DNA of 5,318 bases from an uncultured Flavobacteriales bacterium (GTDB lineage: Bacteria; Bacteroidota; Bacteroidia; Flavobacteriales; Crocinitomicaceae). Every line of letters starts with the position of its first letter. The first letter of the stretch is position 1. Below are positions 1 to 5,318 of the stretch, piece by piece. A program made the position numbers and the translations under genes. The DNA lies in assembly GCA_946479125.1 (NCBI GenBank), contig CAMLET010000258.1:1-5318 (forward strand), given 5' to 3'. A model generated the notes under the pieces. That model had not been told where the DNA came from. It was given only the letters and a program-made list of their open reading frames with translations, and ran no database searches.

Positions 1-2348
1 ATATTTTCATGTACAAACCGGGTAGAGGTGGAGATCCTGCATCTATTTTAGGAATTCCTGAGGTATTGGAGAAATTTGAAGTGAAAGACCCATTACAGGT
101 AATTGATATTCTTGGGCTTTGGGGTGATGCTGCTGATAACATTCCGGGAATTCCGGGAATTGGAGAAAAAACAGCGAAGAAATTGATTGCGGATTACGGT
201 TCTATGGAAGAACTTTTCAAGAATACGGATGACTTGAAAGGCAAAATGAAGGAAAATGTTATTGCCTTCGAAGAACAAGGTCGACTGTCAAAAATGCTAG
301 CAACGATTATCATTGATTGTCCGATTGAGTTTGATGAAAGAGCCCTGCGCATTGATGAGCCGGATACGGAAAAAGTAATTGAGATTTTTACAGAACTGGA
401 GTTTAAAAATCTGGCGAAACGAGTTACCGGACAAGAAATAGTAGTAACTGCTGCTGTTGACGAAAATGGTCAACTCGATTTGTTTGGAACGCAAAGTTTG
501 GTTGAATTTCAGCATGCAACTCCAACTGCAGGACATAAGACCATTGCAACTGAAAATCCGAGTTATCATTTAGTGACTTTGCCGGAAGAACGTAAAAAAC
601 TGATGTCGGAATTAATGAAACAGACTTCGGTTTGCTTTGATACCGAAACGACTAGTATAAACGCATTACGCGCTGATTTAGTGGGAATGTCATTTTCGTA
701 TAAAGAACGAGAAGCATATTATGTTGCCGTTCCAAAAGATTGGGATTCGGCACAGGCGATTGTGAATGAGTTCAAACCGTTTTTCGAAGCGCAGAACATT
801 GAAAAGATTGCGCACAACCTGAAATATGATTTACAAGTATTGACACGTTACGGTGTGGTGTTCGACGGACCACTTTTCGATACCATGATTGCGCATTACC
901 TGATTCAACCTGAAGCAAAACAGGGAATGGATTTCCTTGCAGGATATTACCTGAACTACCAACCGGTTAGTATTGAAACCTTAATTGGGAAGAAAGGAAA
1001 AGGTCAGGGAAATATGGGTGATTTATTGCCTGAGCAAATTTCTGATTACGCTTGCGAAGATGCAGATATCACGTTTCAGCTGAAGCAAATTTTTGCTCCG
1101 CAGATTGAGAAAGAACATTTGAAAGAGTTGTTCTGGAACATGGAAATGCCATTAGTTAAAGTATTGGCAAAGATGGAAGCTGAAGGTGTAGCGCTTGATG
1201 TTCCGCATTTAACGAACTATTCTAAGCAATTGGAAGGTGAGATTGCTGAATTGGATACGAAGATCAAAGAAGCAGCTGGAATGGATTTCAATATTGATTC
1301 TCCGAAACAGTTGGGTGACGTTTTATTCGAACATTTGAAAATTTCTTCCAAAGCGAAAAAGACGAAAACTGGTCAATACGCAACTTCTGAAGACATTCTT
1401 CAGCAGCATAAGAACGACCATGAGATCATTTCATATATTCTGGATTACCGTCAAATGAAGAAGTTGAAATCGACTTATGTTGATCCGCTTCCAACAATGA
1501 TCGATGATATTGACCAACGCGTTCACACCAGCTTTATGCAAACGGTAACAGCTACCGGACGTTTGAGTTCTAATAACCCGAATTTGCAAAACATTCCCAT
1601 TCGTTCTGAACGCGGAAAGGAAATCAGAAAAGCATTTATTGCAAGAGGAAACGATTTCCAATTAATGTCGGCGGATTATTCCCAGATTGAGCTTAGAATT
1701 ATTGCTGCTTTGGCAAATGATCCTAACATGATTCAAGCCTTTGTTGACAGAGAAGATATTCACCGTGCAACAGCATCGAAAGTATTCCATGTTCCTTTAG
1801 ATGAGGTGACAAAAGACCAACGTAGTGCTGCAAAAGCGGTGAACTTCGGAATCATTTATGGACAGTCGGCTTTTGGTTTATCTCAGAACCTTGGAATATC
1901 CAGAACGGAAGCTAAAGGAATTATCGATTCTTATTTCGCACAGTATTCTACCATCAAATCTTACATGGATGGAGCGGTGACAAATGCACGAGAGAAAGGA
2001 TATGTAGAAACCATCATGAAACGCCGAAGATATTTAGCGGATATCAATTCTGCTAATGCAGTTGTGCGTGGTTTTGCAGAACGAAATGCCGTAAATGCTC
2101 CAATTCAGGGGTCAGCTGCAGATGTGGTGAAGTTGGCAATGGTTGCGGTTGATAAAGCGATGGTGAAAGCCAATGTGAAATCAAAAATGATCCTTCAAGT
2201 ACATGATGAATTGGTGTTTGATGTTCATAATGATGAACAGGAAATTATGAAGAAATTGGTGAAGGAAGCGATGGAGGGTGCTGTTAACATGGCTGTTCCA
2301 ATGGAAGTGGAAATGGAATTGGCACATAACTGGTTGGATGCGCATTAA
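1..2348 (+). CDS. polA: DNA polymerase I, 5'-truncated by window edge
   Basis: PolA fills gaps in DNA repair and replaces Okazaki primers, combining 5' nuclease, 3'-5' exonuclease and polymerase activities. The frame is open from base 3, and Ile-Phe precedes the Met at base 9, so that Met is internal. Aligned by eye with E. coli PolA (928 aa), about 145-150 N-terminal residues are missing. Numbering from the Met at 9, the 5'-nuclease helix-hairpin-helix part is at about 30-70, with the metal-ligand motif GDAADN at 39-44. A linker follows at about 140-190. The proofreading exonuclease looks intact: DTET (211-214), NLKYD (270-274) and YxxxD (Y347, D351), matching E. coli D355/E357, D424 and Y497/D501. 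The polymerase domain has TATGRLSS (514-521), motif A DYSQIELR (556-563), motif B R605/K609/F613/Y617 and motif C HDE (732-734). These sit at a constant offset of 149 from E. coli D705, R754/K758/F762/Y766 and H881/D882. It ends in TAA with no frameshift. Identity is very secure; enzymatic competence is inferred. Confidence 0.98.
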   Translation, partial: IFMYKPGRGGDPASILGIPEVLEKFEVKDPLQVIDILGLWGDAADNIPGIPGIGEKTAKKLIADYGSMEELFKNTDDLKGKMKENVIAFEEQGRLSKMLATIIIDCPIEFDERALRIDEPDTEKVIEIFTELEFKNLAKRVTGQEIVVTAAVDENGQLDLFGTQSLVEFQHATPTAGHKTIATENPSYHLVTLPEERKKLMSELMKQTSVCFDTETTSINALRADLVGMSFSYKEREAYYVAVPKDWDSAQAIVNEFKPFFEAQNIEKIAHNLKYDLQVLTRYGVVFDGPLFDTMIAHYLIQPEAKQGMDFLAGYYLNYQPVSIETLIGKKGKGQGNMGDLLPEQISDYACEDADITFQLKQIFAPQIEKEHLKELFWNMEMPLVKVLAKMEAEGVALDVPHLTNYSKQLEGEIAELDTKIKEAAGMDFNIDSPKQLGDVLFEHLKISSKAKKTKTGQYATSEDILQQHKNDHEIISYILDYRQMKKLKSTYVDPLPTMIDDIDQRVHTSFMQTVTATGRLSSNNPNLQNIPIRSERGKEIRKAFIARGNDFQLMSADYSQIELRIIAALANDPNMIQAFVDREDIHRATASKVFHVPLDEVTKDQRSAAKAVNFGIIYGQSAFGLSQNLGISRTEAKGIIDSYFAQYSTIKSYMDGAVTNAREKGYVETIMKRRRYLADINSANAVVRGFAERNAVNAPIQGSAADVVKLAMVAVDKAMVKANVKSKMILQVHDELVFDVHNDEQEIMKKLVKEAMEGAVNMAVPMEVEMELAHNWLDAH

Positions 2349-2368
2349 CACAGTGAAATCGGTTTTTT

Positions 2369-2478
2369 AAACACATAGTTTACAGTAGAATTTCATAGAA
2401 ATATAGAATTGGTTTTATGAATCAAAGTCATTTATTTCTATGTGACTATGTGAATCAACTATGATGCACTATGTGTTT
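2369..2478. repeat. Nested inverted repeats built on CACATAGT / ACTATGTG
   Basis: Two perfect inverted repeats are nested in the spacer after polA. The outer 11-bp pair is AAACACATAGT at 2369-2379 with its complement at 2468-2478. The inner 10-bp pair is CATAGAAATA at 2394-2403 with its complement at 2433-2442. The core word recurs as CACATAGT at 2372-2379 and 2496-2503, and as ACTATGTG at 2445-2452 and 2468-2475, with partial copies CTATGTG at 2438-2444 and ACTATGA at 2458-2464. TGAATCAA also occurs twice, at 2418-2425 and 2451-2458. The region could fold into a long branched hairpin in RNA or single-stranded DNA. It may be a dispersed intergenic repeat (REP or MITE-like), but copy number cannot be seen here. 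It contains no gene, and no target-site duplication was identified. Confidence 0.7.
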
Positions 2479-2508
2479 TACCTGACGGTATCGACCACAT
2501 AGTGTTTT
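2467..2508 (+). terminator. Possible polA transcription terminator hairpin
   Basis: A perfect 9-bp stem (CACTATGTG at 2467-2475 with CACATAGTG at 2496-2504) encloses 20 nt. That loop contains a second 4-bp stem, TACC (2479-2482) with GGTA (2487-2490), closed by the tetraloop TGAC. Four T residues (2505-2508) follow the outer stem directly, as in a weak intrinsic terminator. The stem is AT-rich, the T run is short, and it lies about 120 bp after the polA stop. It could equally be one arm of the repeat cluster with no termination role. The left arm is shared with the 11-bp pair of the nested repeat, so the two folds compete. Confidence 0.35.
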
Positions 2509-2517
2509 GATAACACT
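2501..2517 (+). repeat. Small hairpin overlapping the terminator-like stem
   Basis: AGTGTT (2501-2506) is complementary to AACACT (2512-2517) across a 5-nt loop, TTGAT. It uses bases 2501-2504, which are also the distal end of the 9-bp stem at 2467-2504, so both stems cannot form fully at once. With only six base pairs, chance is a fair explanation. Confidence 0.3.
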
Positions 2518-2534
2518 GCACAATACTATCTTAA
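2506..2534 (+). promoter_or_regulatory. Weak candidate Bacteroidota-type promoter for the secreted-protein gene
   Basis: TTTG at 2506-2509 is followed after 17 nt by TATCTTAA (2527-2534). This partly matches the Bacteroidota primary sigma factor pattern, TTTG then TAnnTTTG with a spacer near 19 nt. The -7 box has TA and TT correct but lacks the final TG, and the spacer is slightly short. Initiation here would give an untranslated leader of about 80 nt before the ATG at 2622. It is the best match I found in the spacer, but it is weak and overlaps a small hairpin. Confidence 0.22.
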
Positions 2535-2621
2535 CCGAACAACCTCAATTTCATAATTGAATAGAAAGTTTTACGCAGTAGCCCAGAGCTAATTTCGCGA
2601 AGAATTTTTATTCTACATGTT

Positions 2622-5258
2622 ATGAAAAAACGACTATTCTCGTTGTTAGGTTTTACATTATTAAGCACAAGTTCTTTTGCACAAACAAAAGGACTCATCA
2701 TCTCTGAATTTTTAACCAATCCAAACGGAAGTGATTCTCCGTATGAATATGTGGAATTGGTTGCAACAACATCAATCAATTTTGCCTCTACGCCGTATAC
2801 GGTTGTTTTTACGGATAATGGAACAGCAACTTCAAATGGGTGGAAAGCTGGAAATTCAGTTTCATACGCTTTTGTAATTAGCAGTGGTTCTGTAACTGCC
2901 GGACAAGTGGTTTATGTTGGTGGTTCATCAATGGCGCCTTTAAGTAATGGCGGTGTAGCGTTGAGAACGAGAAACACAGGATCGAATAGCGGTGATAATT
3001 TCGGATCAAGCAATTCTGCAGGAGTTTTAGGAAATGGTGGAAGTAACTGTGACGGAATTGCAGTTTTCAATGTAACAGCTTCTAGCATTACTTCTTCAAC
3101 AGTTCCGGTTGATGCTATTTTCTTTGGAAGTGCAGTTGGAACTGCATACAAAACAGCATCTTCTGGATACCAAATGCCTGTGAACGATGCATATTCGGGA
3201 GGTAAATTAGGAACGAGCATTTTTATGGCCCCAGATCCTGCGTCAGATGAATTGGTAAAAGCTACAGGAGTTTTTGATCCTGTTTCAAATACATTCACAA
3301 CTGCAAGAAGTTGGTCTAAAACAAGTTCTGCTTCTTATAACACAAGTTCAGTGACGCTCGGGTCAGGTGGTGGAAGTGGAAATGTTCTTCCTACAGTTAC
3401 ATTGGCAAATCCTGTGGTTTCCGGGAATGCGCCTGCAACTGTGAGTTTGTCTGCAACGGCTTCTGACGCTGATGGAACAATTACTAAAGTGGAATTCTTC
3501 AATGGTTCTACGTTGATTGGAACAGTATTGACAGCTCCATACAATTACTCCTGGACAAATGTTGCCGCAGGAACGTACACAATTACGGCTAAGGCAACAG
3601 ACAATTCAAGTGGAGCAACAACTTCAAGTTCTAAAACGGCAACAGTGAATTCTAACGTAAATGTTGCACCAACCTTGGTGTTTAATACAACTGCTTCAAA
3701 GTATGTCGATCTGGCGTCTGGAAAAGTAGGATGTGTTCGTAATAATACAACTGATCCTTTCAGAATTACAGGTTTGGATATCATTATCGGAGATGAGGAT
3801 TTGAATACGGTTACGTTTACAATGACAAGTTCTAAAACGAGTGTTATTCCTGCTGCAAATTTTGCAGTAACGGGAACTGGAGCAAATAGAAAATGGACGA
3901 TCAATCCAATAGGAGTTGGTTATGCTACGGTAACATTGAAAGTAACAGATGCGCAAGGGTTGAACAAAACATTAGCTGTTAGCATTGCAGTTTCAAATGC
4001 TTTGACTACGGCTTCTGTGAAAGATGTTTACAATTTTGGTGTTGCTGATGGTTCCACTGGAATTCCTGTTGATGCTGATTATATGTTTATTGCTGATGAC
4101 GAAACGAATGTGATCAAATTGTTCAATCGAAACAATACAGGATTGTCCGTTTACCAGTTCGATGTTACACCATACTTGAATCTCGGTGGAACGGAAGTAG
4201 ATATGGAAGCTTCTTTCAGAAGTCCTACAAACCCAAATCGTATTTATTGGATTGGTTCATTGAGTAATTCAAAATCGGGGGAAGCACGTCCGGATAGAAA
4301 CCGAATTTTTGCAACGGATATTGTTGGAACTGGAGCAAATGCAACGCTAACTTTTGTGGGTTACTATAGTAATTTGAGAAGTAAATTAATTACTTGGGGA
4401 GATAACAACGGTTACAACTTTACTGCAAAAGCGGCTACCGGAATTGAACCAAAACGTATTGATGGATTCAATATTGAAGGAATGGAAATGGGTCCTGATG
4501 GAACTACAATGTACATTGGATTCAGAGCTCCGTACGTTGGATCAGGAAATAACAAGGCATTGATTTGTCCGCTTTTAAATTTTGAGACCTGGTTCAACAA
4601 CGGAACTCCATCTGCAAATCCAACTTTCGGTGCTCCAATTGAATTGAATTTGAACAATCATGGAATTAGAAGTTTGGGTAAAAACGCAGCGAATGAATAC
4701 TTGATTGTAGCTGGAAGTTATGCCGCAACGGGAACGTTCCAATTGTACAAATGGAATGGTTCGGCTGCAAGTGCACCTGTTGCATTGAGTGTGGATTTAA
4801 CGAATTTGAAGCCAGAAGGAATTGTTGATGTTCCATCTTCAATGTCCGGAGCGTTTCAGGTAGATTTGATCTCCGATTTAGGTTCAGATATTCCATACAA
4901 CGATGACGTGGAAAACAAAGATGTTGCTCAGGCAAACCACAGACGATTTTTGACTTCTACACTTAACGTTTCTGCACCATCTGCAATTATGCTTGCTGGT
5001 ACAACGGGAACAGAACAAGTGAACACTGGTGTTGTGGTATCTCCAAATCCGTTCTCTGATGTTGTTACTGTAAGTTTTGAAGAAGAAATGAAAGCTTCAA
5101 CTCCGGTAAGTGTTTATTCTTTGGATGGATCATTGGTTTTAACTACCGAAATTGCTACTGGAGAGAATATTCTAGAATTGGATTTATCGAAATTGATCTC
5201 GGGTCAGTATCTGATTGTTTCACCAATTTTGGGTCAGCCAGTTCGTATTACGAAATAA
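2622..5258 (+). CDS. Secreted lamin-tail / Ig / DUF3616-like protein with T9SS sorting tail
   Basis: This 878-aa protein is predicted to be exported by Sec and then moved across the outer membrane by T9SS. The signal peptide is MKKRLF plus a hydrophobic stretch, with probable cleavage after SFA (residue 20). Residues about 23-240 begin like a lamin-tail domain (LIISEF..NP, then YEYVEL) and are rich in Ser, Gly and Asn. A GSGGGSGN linker (247-254) leads to a bacterial Ig-like module at about 257-343 (SDADG, KVEFF, AGTYTITAKATD). A cadherin/Ig-like module follows at about 349-458. Residues about 465-740 resemble DUF3616: YWIGSLSNSKSGE..P.RNRIF (542-563), FNIEGMEMGPDGTTMYIGFR (616-635), YLIVAG (693-698) and LKPEG (729-733). 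A linker precedes the T9SS type-A tail at about 804-878, with SPNPF (807-811), LDLSKLISGQYLI (853-865) and the end RITK. The start is supported by the signal peptide. No Shine-Dalgarno sequence is visible, which is usual in Bacteroidota. Domain names are recalled from motifs, not searched. The substrate is unknown, and no catalytic residues can be named. Confidence 0.93.
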   Translation: MKKRLFSLLGFTLLSTSSFAQTKGLIISEFLTNPNGSDSPYEYVELVATTSINFASTPYTVVFTDNGTATSNGWKAGNSVSYAFVISSGSVTAGQVVYVGGSSMAPLSNGGVALRTRNTGSNSGDNFGSSNSAGVLGNGGSNCDGIAVFNVTASSITSSTVPVDAIFFGSAVGTAYKTASSGYQMPVNDAYSGGKLGTSIFMAPDPASDELVKATGVFDPVSNTFTTARSWSKTSSASYNTSSVTLGSGGGSGNVLPTVTLANPVVSGNAPATVSLSATASDADGTITKVEFFNGSTLIGTVLTAPYNYSWTNVAAGTYTITAKATDNSSGATTSSSKTATVNSNVNVAPTLVFNTTASKYVDLASGKVGCVRNNTTDPFRITGLDIIIGDEDLNTVTFTMTSSKTSVIPAANFAVTGTGANRKWTINPIGVGYATVTLKVTDAQGLNKTLAVSIAVSNALTTASVKDVYNFGVADGSTGIPVDADYMFIADDETNVIKLFNRNNTGLSVYQFDVTPYLNLGGTEVDMEASFRSPTNPNRIYWIGSLSNSKSGEARPDRNRIFATDIVGTGANATLTFVGYYSNLRSKLITWGDNNGYNFTAKAATGIEPKRIDGFNIEGMEMGPDGTTMYIGFRAPYVGSGNNKALICPLLNFETWFNNGTPSANPTFGAPIELNLNNHGIRSLGKNAANEYLIVAGSYAATGTFQLYKWNGSAASAPVALSVDLTNLKPEGIVDVPSSMSGAFQVDLISDLGSDIPYNDDVENKDVAQANHRRFLTSTLNVSAPSAIMLAGTTGTEQVNTGVVVSPNPFSDVVTVSFEEEMKASTPVSVYSLDGSLVLTTEIATGENILELDLSKLISGQYLIVSPILGQPVRITK

Positions 5259-5265
5259 AAATGTG

Positions 5266-5277
5266 TTTCAATTGAAA
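5266..5277. repeat. 12-bp palindrome after the secreted-protein gene
   Basis: TTTCAATTGAAA is a perfect 12-bp palindrome beginning 8 nt after the TAA stop. It could be a protein-binding site or a minimal hairpin. On the + strand it is followed by A residues and not a T run, so it does not look like an intrinsic terminator. It is AT-rich and short enough to be chance. Confidence 0.35.
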
Positions 5278-5280
5278 AAT

Positions 5281-5313
5281 CCCGCTCACTTCGCACTTCG
5301 AGTAACCTCAGTG
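5281..5313. repeat. GC-richer block with tandem heptamer at window edge
   Basis: CACTTCG occurs twice in perfect tandem at 5287-5293 and 5294-5300, inside a stretch (5281-5303) where 14 of 23 bases are G or C, richer than the flanking coding and spacer DNA. CACT at 5287-5290 and AGTG at 5310-5313 could form only a weak 4-bp stem. No coding frame or RNA gene is recognisable. It may be the start of a larger intergenic repeat cut by the window end. Confidence 0.35.
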
Positions 5314-5318
5314 TTTAA

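Noticed and set aside
9..11. ATG at base 9 as the true polA start
   Set aside because: The reading frame is open through the left edge (Ile-Phe precede it), and the encoded protein lacks about 145-150 N-terminal residues of the 5'-nuclease domain that PolA needs. It is an internal Met.
137..160. Repeated GGAATTCCGGGAATTCCGGG-like pattern near the start of the window as a regulatory repeat
   Set aside because: It encodes the conserved PGIPGIGEK loop of the 5'-nuclease helix-hairpin-helix, where the Ile-Pro-Gly repetition explains the DNA repetition.
2569..2597. TAATTTCG at 2590-2597 as a -7 box with TTT about 18 nt upstream
   Set aside because: The -33 element lacks G, the -7 box has a mismatch, and the leader would be under 20 nt. 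The TTTG/TATCTT pair further upstream is a slightly better candidate, though also weak.
2598..2604. GAAGAA-like purine run as a ribosome binding site for the ATG at 2622
   Set aside because: It lies about 17 nt before the start codon, too far for normal Shine-Dalgarno pairing. Bacteroidota genes commonly lack a functional Shine-Dalgarno sequence.
2531..2779. 82-codon open frame on the - strand across the start of the secreted-protein gene
   Set aside because: It overlaps the well-supported signal-peptide coding region in antisense, has no recognisable domain, and looks like an antisense shadow.
2912..3904. Three adjacent - strand open frames (128, 69 and 119 codons) inside the secreted-protein gene
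   Set aside because: They are rich in Val, Ala, Pro and Thr in the pattern expected from the complement of Ser/Thr/Gly/Asn-rich coding DNA. They are antisense to a gene with clear domains and show no motif of their own.
5259..5280. Intrinsic terminator for the secreted-protein gene
   Set aside because: The only symmetrical element is the AT-only-centred palindrome TTTCAATTGAAA, which is followed by A residues on the + strand. There is no GC stem with a T run.

Overview
The window suggests a member of the Bacteroidota, most likely Flavobacteriales. The evidence is a type IX secretion (T9SS) C-terminal sorting tail on the second gene, a moderately AT-rich composition, and a downstream start codon with no Shine-Dalgarno sequence. 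A Crocinitomicaceae/Fluviicola-like host is a guess from general protein flavour and is not demonstrated.

Layout: bases 1-2348 hold the 3' five-sixths of polA (DNA polymerase I) on the + strand, cut by the left window edge. Bases 2349-2621 form a 273-bp intergenic region. Its first two-thirds is dense in inverted repeats built from the word CACATAGT and its complement ACTATGTG, and it has a possible terminator hairpin and a weak promoter candidate. Bases 2622-5258 encode a large secreted multidomain protein on the + strand: signal peptide, lamin-tail-like domain, two Ig/cadherin-like modules, a DUF3616-like domain and a T9SS sorting tail. Bases 5259-5318 are non-coding and end in a short GC-richer block containing a tandem heptamer, cut by the right edge.

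The two genes share a strand but are probably not one functional unit. PolA is a cytoplasmic DNA repair and Okazaki-fragment-processing enzyme. The second protein is exported and probably surface-attached or released. The structured spacer between them suggests separate transcription.

No RNA gene, CRISPR array, transposase or obvious mobile cargo gene was recognised, and I see no clear new multi-gene system. The most interesting points are the nested CACATAGT inverted-repeat spacer, a beta-clamp-binding-like pentapeptide in the PolA linker, and the domain architecture of the secreted protein.
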